The notes: a model not told the origin generated them from the letters alone. A stretch of 64,000 bases of DNA from Adhaeretor mobilis (GCF_007741515.1 NZ_CP036263.1:3893178-3957177), one strand, 5' to 3'. Counted from the first letter of the stretch, positions 44,578-54,188 are shown. A program made the numbers and translations.

Positions 44578-47016
44578 CTAACGATAGAGTGGGACTGCCA
44601 CCATCCCCAAGGCTAGCAAGAGGATTGCAGACGGCTCAGGCACGATCTGCGAGTGTGTTAACGACGAGGGGACAAAACCGTAGTACGTTTCCCAGTCCGT
44701 CAATTCAGTATGACTCAGTCCATCTCCTTGCCAAACAAGAAAGTCGAATCCGTCAACGTCACCGTCGAGATCAAAGTCTCCTGGTTGCGTCGTGCTGTCG
44801 AGAAATAGCAGTAATTGTGGTCCGCTATTGCCGGCACGCTCTTTGGATGCGATTTGTAGAGAACCGAGACTATCGTCAACGTCTTCACCATCCCAACGTA
44901 CTTCGCGTGCTACGAGCAACGAAATCAGTTGATCTCCGTGATCGACAAGAAACTCCGTTATATCCAACTGTAAAAGGTCTTCCGAGGAGCTAGAAGTGAG
45001 ATGGCCTAGGAAGGAAGCTGAGGAACCGATGCCCTCAACGAAATTGTCCTCAATCCCATTCACAGTTCCACTAGACGATTCCAAGTTCGGAGCCGTATTC
45101 CAGGTGATCGAGTCTTCATCCCAAGTGTCGTCCATGATGCCATAGACGTGTGATATGACTCCGTTACTACTGATCGCGTCCTCTCCAGTCACTTGAAGTA
45201 TTGCCTGGTCAATCAAGCTTGTGTCCGTCGCGCCAAGGTCGAACTTCATGAAACTGACGTTTCGGGCTCCAGCGTTTGTTGGATGGTTCTTCACAATGAG
45301 ATTGTCGCTAGTGCCGAAATTGGAATTCGCGTTGGATCCTGCTTTCACCATGGCGTCATCCGTCGCCCCAAAGACGACCTGCTGCCGCGGGGCACCATCC
45401 GGAATTGTGATGAGCCACGTACTCTCCGACGGTTGATCAAGCGAGAGAAGACCCGAGGCAGGAACAGTCAGTAGATGAGCCACTTCACCATGCAGATTTC
45501 CGCTTACCTCCTCGACCACAACAGTTGTTCCCGGCATTATGTTCCAAGCGTTCAAGTCGATATCGAGCGTTGTAGATCCACTGGCATTTCCGTTGTTGGC
45601 GAGCAAATAATACCGTGCCGCCTCCGCATCATGAGAGGCGGAAAGATCGAGCTCTCCTGCACCAGAACCTGAAGGGCTTGGCGTCCCAAGTAGTGACTTG
45701 GCGCCCTTAAACCCCTTCGCAACGAGCCGCGTAACACCTGCCCCTTTTGTTGCGCCACCGACATTATGTGGAGCGTTGTTGTTATCGACGTAATGAGTCC
45801 CGTTCTTCTTGATGGTTTCGCCGCCCTGATTGTCCGTTTGGCCAAATTTGAAGACATACATCTCATCGGGTTGGTTATTCAGGTAATTCGTAAAGATTGC
45901 CCCAAGCTCCTGTAGCTTTGAGGGAGAGTCTAGCGTCTCACTCATGCCGGCAAAAACCGCTGCACTGTGTACGTTGAGCTCGCCCACCACAATGGGAATG
46001 GTGTCCTGGCCCCCGTTGACGTCAATCACGTCTTCCCTGACATCCACAAGCTTGTCACCCGCCTCAGAACCCGTCTTGTTGTAGAGGTGAAAAGTGTACT
46101 TTTGCCAAACTTCGTTATTCGGATCAGGGTTGCCGAACAAGTCGGAGTACCTATTGTCTATGACGAGCTCACCCCAGCCAGTAACATCATTGCGGGGTTC
46201 GCCGCCAGGTACTGCTTTCACCTTGTTGCCGTTCGAATTTACTGGGGAATGCACTTCTGCAGAGAGCGTTTTGCCAAACATCTGGTTGACATCGGCAAGG
46301 GCTGAATTGATTGCGTCCGAAGCCAGTTGCAGACGCTCTAGATACTCCGCTTGGCTCATGTTGATGTTTTCCGACAGATCGGGCTCGTTGTACATTTGAT
46401 AGCGCTGAACATCATAGTGTCGTCCCATATGAAACGCTTGGGCATAGAAATGCTGCCAGTGCTCCCAGCGATCCTCATAGCCGGTCTGCGTCCCCGTCGC
46501 AGCAAAAGGATAAGAGTTTACGCCGCGATGCATTGTGGCCAAGATCTCGATGTCATTAGCCCGCAAACGCTCCATCGCATAGTCCAGATTGACAATATTT
46601 CCGGTCGTTGGACTGTTCGCGAACTTGTCTTCGAAGTAGTTCCAGTTGATATACGAAGGGTTCAGTGGATCGGCACGCAAGCTTGCTCGTCGGGCAAGGA
46701 ACGATGACTCGTCAGTCACGCCGTCTCCCCAAGGCCCACTATCATCATCACCAGGTGGTTCAACTATATTGGGAGTAGACCAGAGACGTGCTCCGTTGAC
46801 ACCCGAATACTGCCACCAGGACTCTGTGTTACTGCCGAACGCAAAGTGGGCAACGTTGTAGCCTATGGTTTTGGGAGTAGAACCAACCACACTCGCAGAA
46901 AGCAGAACTTCGGCAGCTTGAGCCGTCGTTGGAGCAATGCTATGTAAGCAGTGGGCGATAAGACTTACAGAAACAATGGCAACGATACGCACTTCAATAT
47001 TCCTAAGTGAAATCAT
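44578..47016 (-). CDS. Secreted clan-A glycoside hydrolase with DNRLRE and PEP-CTERM regions (possibly GH86-like)
   Basis: The 812-residue protein starts in an ATGA overlap with the FecR gene. A signal peptide precedes a TIM-barrel region (about 50-430) with candidate catalytic residues Glu211 in RYQMYNEPDL and Glu346 in IVVGELNVHS; the pattern YNVAHFAFG and LANDIEILATMHRGVNSYPF-like segment recall GH86 agarases/porphyranases, but this is not certain. A DNRLRE/CBM96-like domain follows (about 545-720; DDAMVKAGSNANSNFGTSDN), then a dockerin-like calcium loop (DFDLDGDVDGFDFLVWQ). It ends with a PEP-CTERM tail (IVPEPSAILLLALGMVAVPL). It is probably a surface-attached polysaccharide-degrading enzyme, controlled by the adjoining sigma/FecR pair. 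Confidence 0.78.
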   Translation of the reverse strand: MISLRNIEVRIVAIVSVSLIAHCLHSIAPTTAQAAEVLLSASVVGSTPKTIGYNVAHFAFGSNTESWWQYSGVNGARLWSTPNIVEPPGDDDSGPWGDGVTDESSFLARRASLRADPLNPSYINWNYFEDKFANSPTTGNIVNLDYAMERLRANDIEILATMHRGVNSYPFAATGTQTGYEDRWEHWQHFYAQAFHMGRHYDVQRYQMYNEPDLSENINMSQAEYLERLQLASDAINSALADVNQMFGKTLSAEVHSPVNSNGNKVKAVPGGEPRNDVTGWGELVIDNRYSDLFGNPDPNNEVWQKYTFHLYNKTGSEAGDKLVDVREDVIDVNGGQDTIPIVVGELNVHSAAVFAGMSETLDSPSKLQELGAIFTNYLNNQPDEMYVFKFGQTDNQGGETIKKNGTHYVDNNNAPHNVGGATKGAGVTRLVAKGFKGAKSLLGTPSPSGSGAGELDLSASHDAEAARYYLLANNGNASGSTTLDIDLNAWNIMPGTTVVVEEVSGNLHGEVAHLLTVPASGLLSLDQPSESTWLITIPDGAPRQQVVFGATDDAMVKAGSNANSNFGTSDNLIVKNHPTNAGARNVSFMKFDLGATDTSLIDQAILQVTGEDAISSNGVISHVYGIMDDTWDEDSITWNTAPNLESSSGTVNGIEDNFVEGIGSSASFLGHLTSSSSEDLLQLDITEFLVDHGDQLISLLVAREVRWDGEDVDDSLGSLQIASKERAGNSGPQLLLFLDSTTQPGDFDLDGDVDGFDFLVWQGDGLSHTELTDWETYYGFVPSSLTHSQIVPEPSAILLLALGMVAVPLYR

Positions 47017-48542
47017 AAAGCAACCGCCGCGATGCCATACATGTTGTAGCCGGGCAGTATGCTGACACCGTTTCGCATGACCCTCTTCTTGGGTTTCTTG
47101 ACCGGCCCCAAAGTAATGCTCAACGGGCTAACCACCTCGCGCTTCCAAATTGAGAACAGGGTATCTATGCTTTTTCCGGGACCATCGTCTAAAGCGAGGT
47201 CCATTCGGTACGGATTTACACCTTCGTCTAGCCCGATGTCTCGCCCCGTGTCAACATAATCCTTAGAAATCCATTCTGGAACAACTTCGTCGTCGCTGAG
47301 AAACAGGTACACAGTAGCAGGCCGCTCCAGAGTCAGCACGACTTCTAGATCTGCGATGAATTTGTCTTCGTTAAACGGCATTACGTAGTCAGCGCCAATA
47401 AGGTCCTTAGGGATTCCCGTTGCATCGATTCCGTTCCACTGATGCAAACGGTCTACGAACGCTTGGCTGTCTTCCCTCAGGCCAGATCGTACAATATGAT
47501 AGTAGTTTCTCATCTCCAATCGTTCTTCACTTATGTTGTCGTAGACAGTGGATACTACAGAATGCTGAATATTAACGGGCGGCAACTGACGAACTTGTGG
47601 AAGCTTTATACTGTCGATGGAAAAGAGACGTGAAGACATTCCAAATTGATCAATTCGGAGTCCTTCACCCTGAGTGAGTCGATTCTTCTTAGCGCGAAGC
47701 GGGACCCCCGCTTTCCCAGTCGGACTTCCGTATTCCAGATCAACCTCTCCTTCGAATACCGCGATTGATGTCTCGCCGGTTTCCTCAACTTCTACCCCAA
47801 AAGCAGTTCCCAAATCAGTCACGCGTGCTACTGAGGTCTCGATCACGAAACCCTTGCCGCGCTCACCAACTCTTGCCGTAATTCGACCATACTTGGTTGA
47901 TATTTCCCCCGCCCCTTGTATCGTCATTTGGCATGGAGCAATCGCAATCGCCTCGACCCCCGAGTCAAACACTATTTCAGCGCTGCCCTCAAGAAGGCGA
48001 AGCTCCTGGCCAATCTTCAGTCGAGTCAAGTCCGAAAGATCTCCGCTGGTGGCGTCGCACACTATGTCAGCGCCATGGACCAATGTGGCTACTTCGGTCG
48101 CACTGCTGTCACGCACCGCATGCAGAATGTTTTGACCGCCTTGCACTGTGTGGGCGATGCCATCAGTCGTATCGGAGTCGTGAACCTGGCCATACCAGAA
48201 TAGCCCTGATAGGAGTAGCATCGCAGCGGTGGCCAAAAACAAAAGCTGCTTGCCGGGGAAGAGTAGGCCTTTCAGGGAATACCTTTCTCCAGAGTGTTTA
48301 GTTGCGGGTTGAGAGGAATCAGGTGGGATGCCATCCAGAGTAGCATCGTGGGTGGGCGGTGCAAGTCTGGAGGCAATGCGATACGATTCTTGCATGTATT
48401 GCATATACACACGACGGGCCTCAGCATCGCCAGTGACAAGTTTGTGAAGAGCTTGCGCGTTAGCACCTTGCGCATCTTCCTCTAACTGGCAGGTCACCAG
48501 TTCGTGGATTCTATCATGCAATTCACTTCGATGGTCAGTCAT
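47013..48542 (-). CDS. FecR-domain protein, probable anti-sigma or sensor partner
   Basis: The 509-residue protein has a cytoplasmic N-terminal part (about 1-100), one membrane helix (LLFLATAAMLLLSGLFWYG) and a periplasmic FecR domain with the family pattern RLLEGSAEIVFDSGVEAIAI and ARVTDLGTAFGVEV, then VFEGEVDLEY. The C-terminal 170 residues are an extra beta-rich region (LERPATVYLFLSDDEVVPEW) without a family name I can give. FecR-like proteins control ECF sigma factors from the membrane. It overlaps both neighbours by ATGA: the sigma gene upstream and the hydrolase downstream. It is therefore likely the sensor that ties sigma activity to an outside signal. Confidence 0.88.
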   Translation of the reverse strand: MTDHRSELHDRIHELVTCQLEEDAQGANAQALHKLVTGDAEARRVYMQYMQESYRIASRLAPPTHDATLDGIPPDSSQPATKHSGERYSLKGLLFPGKQLLFLATAAMLLLSGLFWYGQVHDSDTTDGIAHTVQGGQNILHAVRDSSATEVATLVHGADIVCDATSGDLSDLTRLKIGQELRLLEGSAEIVFDSGVEAIAIAPCQMTIQGAGEISTKYGRITARVGERGKGFVIETSVARVTDLGTAFGVEVEETGETSIAVFEGEVDLEYGSPTGKAGVPLRAKKNRLTQGEGLRIDQFGMSSRLFSIDSIKLPQVRQLPPVNIQHSVVSTVYDNISEERLEMRNYYHIVRSGLREDSQAFVDRLHQWNGIDATGIPKDLIGADYVMPFNEDKFIADLEVVLTLERPATVYLFLSDDEVVPEWISKDYVDTGRDIGLDEGVNPYRMDLALDDGPGKSIDTLFSIWKREVVSPLSITLGPVKKPKKRVMRNGVSILPGYNMYGIAAVAL

Positions 48543-49069
48543 GCACGTCCTTCCTTCTGGAGACGCAATTCAATGCACCTTCGTAAATCGCTGCGTATTC
48601 TCTGAACTGCCTTGTAGATAACGCCTACACTGCAGTTCATAACCGAAGCGATATCCTGAACCTCTTTGTGAGGGGTATAGAATTGACCTATAATACGACG
48701 TTTACGGTCGCTTAGTTGTTGTAGGCATTCATCAAGCGCTTTGAGTCGATCTTGATTCTCAGAGGATGCAACATACGTCTGCTCGACTGCTATATCATCA
48801 ATAAAAGACTGGTCGAACACTAGTTTGTTACGCCCAGCTTTGGTTCTCCAAGTGAGTATTTCGTAGTAAGCTACGCGGATCGCCCATGCCACAAAATTCG
48901 ATTCTGGTTCGAACTTCTCAAACTCTAACCAAAGGCGAACGCAGGTCTCTTGCCATATCTCATCGGCATCGCCCCAATTGACAACATTCGCGAAGATGTA
49001 GCTCTGGATCTCACGCTGATGGCTGGCTACTAGTCTCGCGAATTCTTCGTGTTGCTCACTGAGCGCCAT
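48539..49069 (-). CDS. ECF-type RNA polymerase sigma factor
   Basis: The 176-residue protein has sigma region 2 (about 10-80; SYIFANVVNWGDADEIWQET, VAWAIRVAYYEILTWRTKAG) and region 4 with a helix-turn-helix (about 120-170; LSDRKRRIIGQFYTPHKEVQ, then DIASVMNCSVGVIYKAVQRI). It belongs to the sigma-70 group common in Rhodopirellula/Verrucomicrobium-type bacteria. The ATG has AGGGGA upstream. Its own upstream region contains a two-box motif (49175-49200) found again before two other operons of the element, so it probably activates itself and those genes. The FecR gene starts in its stop codon. Confidence 0.92.
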   Translation of the reverse strand: MALSEQHEEFARLVASHQREIQSYIFANVVNWGDADEIWQETCVRLWLEFEKFEPESNFVAWAIRVAYYEILTWRTKAGRNKLVFDQSFIDDIAVEQTYVASSENQDRLKALDECLQQLSDRKRRIIGQFYTPHKEVQDIASVMNCSVGVIYKAVQRIRSDLRRCIELRLQKEGRA

Positions 49070-49174
49070 AGATATCCCCTGATCCTTCTAAAGTCATTTG
49101 GGTTTCTGTGCCGTCGTCTCCAAAATCTATACTTAGGTTCGACAGACGCTACACCTAACCACTCATAATAGATC

Positions 49175-49200
49175 AGGACGTTTGATCGGTTTTTAGGACA
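49175..49200 (-). promoter_or_regulatory. Two-box ECF promoter candidate of the sigma operon
   Basis: On the minus strand TGTCCTAAAA and CGTCCTGATC; the two GTCCT cores begin 20 bases apart. It lies about 105 bases upstream of the sigma start. The same cores with the same spacing occur at 49413 and 54033. Confidence 0.65.
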
Positions 49201-49412
49201 CTTTTTCTGACACGTAAGTACAAAATAGCAGGCCAGCATCACATCTCGACAACGCACAGTGCAGACCCCTCACCTTTTTTTTGTGAACGAGCATAGCGAG
49301 AAAAGTCACAATCGCTGCCACTCAGGAGGGTGATACTCAGAACAGCACTCATTCAAAGCACTCGCATTTCGGTTTCGGATTTTCGGATTGTTCCCGAAAT
49401 CTTTTTGTTTTG

Positions 49413-49439
49413 TTGTCCTATTGAGGAGAATTCTGTCCT
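49413..49439 (+). promoter_or_regulatory. Two-box ECF promoter candidate of the first PEP-CTERM operon
   Basis: TTGTCCTATTG and, 20 bases after the first GTCCT core, GTCCTT. The first eleven bases are identical to those at 54033. Confidence 0.65.
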
Positions 49440-49845
49440 TACCAGCACGAGGCTTCCAACACCTTGCAGGGATTGTAACCCGATGTTTGTCGCAACGCGT
49501 GTTAGAGCACTACGTTGGGATAGCGGTTGCAATAAAGCCCTTTCGGCAAGTTAGATGGCCTTTTTCGCTACTTGAGTCGATGTGAGAAGCAATCGCGTGT
49601 AGCGCAGATTAGTAGTTGCATTTTGTGAAGACCCGTTAAGGAAGGCTGTCTAATCGGGTTCAGGTGAGATTTCCTTCCGGCGGCAGCTGCTGGCTATGGA
49701 AGTGTCCGGCCAGTAAACTAAATGGTGGTGGTTCGCTCGCGGCACCAATGCATTCCATCTTTTCGTCTTTCTCTGAGCGCCAATTCGTATCCAATACACC
49801 TCGTCTCTGATCTTATGCAGTGCAAGCTTCTAGGAGAATCGCATA

Positions 49846-52245
49846 ATGATATCCGAATCCAAGCATGATCGTTGCCTCAGGATACTGGCTCATAATCTGT
49901 TGGCAGCTTGTGTGCTCTTATCGTGCGCCTCTTCTTCCTTGGCTGCAATTACGATCGACGTCGATGACGTGACATGGCCAACAGAGGGGACGGGCGTCGA
50001 TATGGCCGAAGTTCTTACTGCCGATCTCACATCAAGCTTTAGCTGGCAATCAACCGCGGATCCTACAGACGTTCCCATAAGTCTTTCTCAAACGTTTCAG
50101 GTGACTACTGGCTTTGATCTAAACAGCATTTATATGAATTACAACAGCCTGAGTGACGGCACTCCTATCAACCTGGGGCTAGAGATCTACTCAGTTGCCG
50201 ATGTCGGCGCGACCCTACTGGAAGATTCCAATGTAAATAACCTCCTCCTGACCGAAATGTTTGCTGCGCCTGACGAAGGTGGCAACACCATCATGAGACT
50301 CTTTCTGGATAGCCCACTTACGCTGCCCAGTACTGCAGGAACTGCCGGCTATGCTTTTCGAATTATTGACCAACCTCAAACAGATTTTGAGTGGAGGCGT
50401 TCGGGGAATTCGGCAGGCAATGTGTATGCGGGGGGATCGGGCTATATCGGTCCCGATGAGATAGAACCGCTGCTCGGGGGTAGAGATTTCTCCTTGGGCC
50501 TTTCTTCGCAAGCTTTGCCACCACCGCTGCCAATATTCGTGTCTGTTCAATCAGGCAACATCAATGATGCATCCACATGGAGTTCAGGGGCAGTGCCTGT
50601 CGCCACGCATGCTTACAACATTGTCGGTGGCCACACTGTTGCAGCGAACACCGCCAGCTTTTCTGGAGGCGAAGTGGTAGCTCAGAGCGGCGGAACGCTT
50701 GATGTTACTTTCGATGCGGCTGATATACCAGAAATGATCGTGGAAGCAGGGGGAACTCTCGTGAGCTCAGCATCCGGCGATTTCGCACTCGGCAAACTCT
50801 CGGCGACTCCCCTCAATGACCTTGATTTAGATGGATCTGCAAATTTTACGCCCGATGCCGGTTCAAGCGTCTTTATGGATGTTGATTTATCCGGTGAAGG
50901 CGTCGTCAATTTTCAAGGAAACGGTTCATCTTCGCATCTATGGCTTACCGCTACCGATGGCTTCAAGGGCACCGTAAATTTTAATGGCAATGGAGATGAA
51001 GTTCATTTCGAAGATGGTGAGGGAATTGGTGGAACGCTCGTAATGAACTCGACTGGGGCGAATCGGGTCGTTATCGATGGCAGCGCATCTTCGGCAGGCG
51101 GTACTTTCGCCTTTAATCAGCCAGGAGAGATCGAGCATAAATCGGACATCGCGACTGGGCGACTCCAGGGGCCTGACAAAATTGTCGCGAATGCGGAGGT
51201 GACGGTCAATTTGACCAATTCTCCTCCGGTTGACGAATTACGGCTATTCGTCACCCAAGGCTTGACGGGTTCTGCCAACATCATAGTAAACGGTACGGCA
51301 GCAGATCCGACCTTTGCGACACGAACCCGCAATGAATTTGAAATCGGCTCAACAGGTGAGCCTGAGACTCTGCCAGTTGATGACTACTCAGGTACGATTA
51401 CCACCAACGACTATGTAGATGTAGAGATCCGTCGCAGCCAGCCTAATGCCCAAGTTGTAGTCAACAACAAGGGAACGCTTGAAATGGGGCACGAGTCCGT
51501 GACACCCGATCATAGCGTTGCAATCGGCGAAGTGGTTGTAAATTCCGGTGGGATCCTGGAAGTGGGGTATCAGGCGAAAGAGACAGGCGATTGGCGCTAC
51601 CCCTACCAATTAACACTCACCGATAGCGGTACTCGTTCCGGCGATCTGACGCTTGCCAACGGCACTTTTACCCGTATGCAGGTAAATGGCACGGCAGCTG
51701 GGGAATTCGATTCGATTGTTGCAGATGGAACCATCACTCTCGATGGTACTCTGCAAATCTATGTCGATCCGGATAGTAGGCCTGGCCTGCCATTGGAGAT
51801 CAATCCTGTGTACGACCCCATTGTCGGTGACACGTTTGACATTATCAACATCAGTGGAGGCCCTCTGCTGGCAGCAGACTTCGACGGCAGCGGAACAGTC
51901 GATGGACTTGATCTGGCGGATTGGGAAACGGCTTACGGTGTCGATGATAATGCCGATGCCAACGGAGACGGTCTCTCCAACGGACTGGATTTCTTGGCTT
52001 GGCAACTTCAATCTGGCGAGAGCAGCTCCGGTGGTAGTGGATCAATCGTGGGCACCTTCGATGGTTTTACCATCGTCGATCCGAAAGGAAAGATGGCAGG
52101 CTTAACGTTCCAGATCAATTATGTAAGCTCAACGCTGGTGCAGCTGGAAGTTATTTCGGTATCCATTCAGGCAGTTCCGGAACCCAACACTCTGGTAATG
52201 ATGAGTATGGCGATTGTCTCTCTTGTTGTAAGGCGACGTCGCTAG
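49846..52245 (+). CDS. Large PEP-CTERM surface protein with dockerin-like repeats
   Basis: The 799-residue protein starts after AGGAG with a signal peptide (LLAACVLLSCASSSLAAITI). Its first 230 residues are a beta-rich module (LSQTFQVTTGFDLNSIYMNY ... FSLGLSSQ) also present in the protein at 54189. The centre (about 235-690) is beta-helix/autotransporter-like, with Gly/Asn/Val-rich repeats (GGEVVAQSGGTLDVTFDA; VVNSGGILEVGYQ). A dockerin-like pair of calcium loops follows (DFDGSGTVDGLDLADWETAY; DANGDGLSNGLDFLAWQ), then the PEP-CTERM tail (AVPEPNTLVMMSMAIVSLVV, RRRR). Export and surface anchoring by an exosortase encoded elsewhere is expected. No enzyme motif is seen; an adhesin or polysaccharide-binding role is a guess. 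Confidence 0.82.
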   Translation: MISESKHDRCLRILAHNLLAACVLLSCASSSLAAITIDVDDVTWPTEGTGVDMAEVLTADLTSSFSWQSTADPTDVPISLSQTFQVTTGFDLNSIYMNYNSLSDGTPINLGLEIYSVADVGATLLEDSNVNNLLLTEMFAAPDEGGNTIMRLFLDSPLTLPSTAGTAGYAFRIIDQPQTDFEWRRSGNSAGNVYAGGSGYIGPDEIEPLLGGRDFSLGLSSQALPPPLPIFVSVQSGNINDASTWSSGAVPVATHAYNIVGGHTVAANTASFSGGEVVAQSGGTLDVTFDAADIPEMIVEAGGTLVSSASGDFALGKLSATPLNDLDLDGSANFTPDAGSSVFMDVDLSGEGVVNFQGNGSSSHLWLTATDGFKGTVNFNGNGDEVHFEDGEGIGGTLVMNSTGANRVVIDGSASSAGGTFAFNQPGEIEHKSDIATGRLQGPDKIVANAEVTVNLTNSPPVDELRLFVTQGLTGSANIIVNGTAADPTFATRTRNEFEIGSTGEPETLPVDDYSGTITTNDYVDVEIRRSQPNAQVVVNNKGTLEMGHESVTPDHSVAIGEVVVNSGGILEVGYQAKETGDWRYPYQLTLTDSGTRSGDLTLANGTFTRMQVNGTAAGEFDSIVADGTITLDGTLQIYVDPDSRPGLPLEINPVYDPIVGDTFDIINISGGPLLAADFDGSGTVDGLDLADWETAYGVDDNADANGDGLSNGLDFLAWQLQSGESSSGGSGSIVGTFDGFTIVDPKGKMAGLTFQINYVSSTLVQLEVISVSIQAVPEPNTLVMMSMAIVSLVVRRRR

Positions 52246-52333
52246 AAGTGAGGTTTCTCACGTGTTGCACGGACAATGCTACAGGAGACATCCTATTCCA
52301 AAACGATCGATGGAAAGGAAGGATGAGTTAATC

Positions 52334-53320
52334 ATGAGTAGAATGTCGAGAGTTTCTCAGAAGGCGTTTACCCTAGTTGAGTTATTGGTTGTGATTGCCA
52401 TTATCGGCGTTCTGGTGGGGTTACTACTTCCAGCAGTCCAAGCAGCTCGAGAAGCAGCCCGCCGAACCACATGTCAGAACCAACTTCGACAACTCGGCCT
52501 GGCATGCCAGAATTACGCTGACACAAATGAGGGATTCCCCTCCTCGACACGAAATTTGAGCAATGATGCCGTTGGTCAACCTCGCTGGGGATACGCGGTT
52601 TCGCTCTTGCCGTTTATGGAGCAGGCAAATCTGTACGATAGGATCAATCCACTACTTAGCTGGGAAGAGGCGGATAACCTGAACCTTTTGCGCAGCACTG
52701 AGATGACCCAATTAAAGTGCCCCAGTTACCAACCAACACAAAGACTCAACTACGCCCCATCGGGTTCAACTGTCTGGGAAGACGGGCCGCATGCAATCCA
52801 TTACATAGGCATCCTCGGAGCAAATGTCACCGAAGACCCCGTGATGCCTCCTCTGCTGTCTGATTGCGATGATCCGGGAAGCCCTTACACCATGCAGAAG
52901 GAGGAAGCTACTGGAAGAAGAGAGCCTGATTGCTTCTCTGGTGGTGGTGGGTTCTTTGCCAATAACGGCGTAATCACTCCCATACAAGGTGCCGATTTCC
53001 GTAGCATTGCTGACGGTACTACCAATACTTTTGTTATTGGGGAAAACGCTCACGGAGATCCGGACAGGCTTGTTAACCGTCCCTGGTGGGTAGGCGCGCA
53101 TGTTAGGTATAGTTACTCGGCAAAGAACGTTACTTATCCAATCAACACTGCCCCTGAAGGTAACCTGCGAAACGATGTACCGTTCGGTTCGTCGCATCCG
53201 GGGGGGGCCCATTTCGCTATGGCGGACGCGTCAGTGCAGTTTCTTAGTGAAAACATTGAAATGAGAACACTCTTTTACTTTGCTTCTCGCCAGGCGGCAG
53301 AAGTCATTCCCGAGTTTTGA
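52334..53320 (+). CDS. DUF1559 (type IV pilin-like) protein of the element
   Basis: I choose the ATG at 52334 (328 residues), behind AGGAAGGA; the frame is open further up. It has the pilin-type leader (FTLVELLVVIAIIGVLVGLL, PAVQAAREAARRTTC) and the DUF1559 body with the C-terminal block SSHPGGAHFAMADASVQFLS. It lies 88 bases after the large PEP-CTERM gene and probably shares its transcript. The N-terminal 40 residues are nearly identical to those of the chromosomal DUF1559 at 4908, as is normal for the family; the bodies differ. Confidence 0.93.
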   Translation: MSRMSRVSQKAFTLVELLVVIAIIGVLVGLLLPAVQAAREAARRTTCQNQLRQLGLACQNYADTNEGFPSSTRNLSNDAVGQPRWGYAVSLLPFMEQANLYDRINPLLSWEEADNLNLLRSTEMTQLKCPSYQPTQRLNYAPSGSTVWEDGPHAIHYIGILGANVTEDPVMPPLLSDCDDPGSPYTMQKEEATGRREPDCFSGGGGFFANNGVITPIQGADFRSIADGTTNTFVIGENAHGDPDRLVNRPWWVGAHVRYSYSAKNVTYPINTAPEGNLRNDVPFGSSHPGGAHFAMADASVQFLSENIEMRTLFYFASRQAAEVIPEF

Positions 53321-53411
53321 GAGATTGTGCTTGCCAAAAGAACGTAGATTCGCAGACGTAGTGAACGTTGATTGAAACCGAATTGATACATTTTTTCGTA
53401 AGAGAGCCAGA

Positions 53412-53852
53412 ATGGGACAACTATGTCTGCAGCTGCAGCTACTCCGATCGTGGTGCGGCATTGTAACGGTTGCGTTTCTGGTATTACTCCCCGGTTGCGG
53501 GGGCTCTGGTCACGAGTTGAGCGTTGCCCCAGTAAGCGGAGTTGTGACACTCGATGGTGAACCACTTGCGGAGGGGTACGTATCGATCCTTGTTGGAAAG
53601 GGGCGGATGGGCAGAGGTGCAATTCAGTCTGACGGAACTTTTGTGATTGGCACGTACGGGGATGCTGACGGTGCACAAGTTGGCAGCCACACAGTTGTCA
53701 TTAAACCAGTCCCACGAGACGAAGGTGGAGGAAAGAAGAACAGAGTTCCTATTCCGAAGAGATACGGTAAGTCGAATACTTCTGGGCTATCGATTGACGT
53801 GAAACCCGGAGAACAAAATAAACTTGTACTGGGACTCACGACTAAGGAGTGA
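53412..53852 (+). CDS. Small lipoprotein with carboxypeptidase-regulatory-like domain
   Basis: The 146-residue protein has a hydrophobic leader and lipobox (VAFLVLLPGCGGSG), then one beta-sandwich of the kind often found after DUF1559 genes in planctomycetes: VSGVVTLDGEPLAEGYVSIL, GAIQSDGTFVIGTYGDADGA, VGSHTVVIKP, and a basic RVPIPKRYGK stretch before a final strand. It lies 91 bases after the DUF1559 stop in the same direction. It is likely a surface lipoprotein working with it; the molecular role is unknown. Confidence 0.85.
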   Translation: MGQLCLQLQLLRSWCGIVTVAFLVLLPGCGGSGHELSVAPVSGVVTLDGEPLAEGYVSILVGKGRMGRGAIQSDGTFVIGTYGDADGAQVGSHTVVIKPVPRDEGGGKKNRVPIPKRYGKSNTSGLSIDVKPGEQNKLVLGLTTKE

Positions 53853-54188
53853 ATTCTTACCTACTACGCTGGAAATACTTGCTGGCTGTTAATGCTGTCT
53901 GAATGTGGTTAGTGTAAGACGGTAGTCGTAGAGGATGCGCGGTTGCACGTGACTTTGTGAGACTGAATGATCTCAGTGACATCAGTTTTTTGATGTGGAA
54001 TTCGAGTTTTACCCGCAGAGATATTGTTTTTCTTGTCCTATTGGCCAGGTTTCGGTCCTGTTACTAAGGAAGTGAGCGCACACACTAGTGAGATCTTTCC
54101 ACCTGGTTGAGTGTTCCTCATTTTCTTTGTGTAAAGGAGTTTTCTTTTCACGCGGAGATCATTCCGCTACTTTTTGGGAGGAGTACTA
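53853..54188. promoter_or_regulatory. Regulatory gap before the second PEP-CTERM gene
   Basis: A 336-base gap with no gene. It carries the third copy of the two-box motif (54033-54059), about 130 bases before the start codon, and a good ribosome-binding site (GGGAGGAG) just before 54189. Confidence 0.6.
54033..54059 (+). promoter_or_regulatory. Two-box ECF promoter candidate of the second PEP-CTERM gene
   Basis: TTGTCCTATTG followed by GTCCT, with the two GTCCT cores 20 bases apart, exactly as at 49413 and at 49175 on the other strand. Confidence 0.65.

Larger units (their letters stand above)
49070..49845. promoter_or_regulatory. Divergent regulatory region between sigma gene and PEP-CTERM operon
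   Basis: A 776-base gap serving both directions. The left part holds the two-box motif reading toward the sigma gene; the centre holds the second copy reading toward the PEP-CTERM gene. The long leader (about 400 bases) from the second motif to the start codon at 49846 contains no convincing gene; a regulated leader RNA is possible. Confidence 0.6.
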
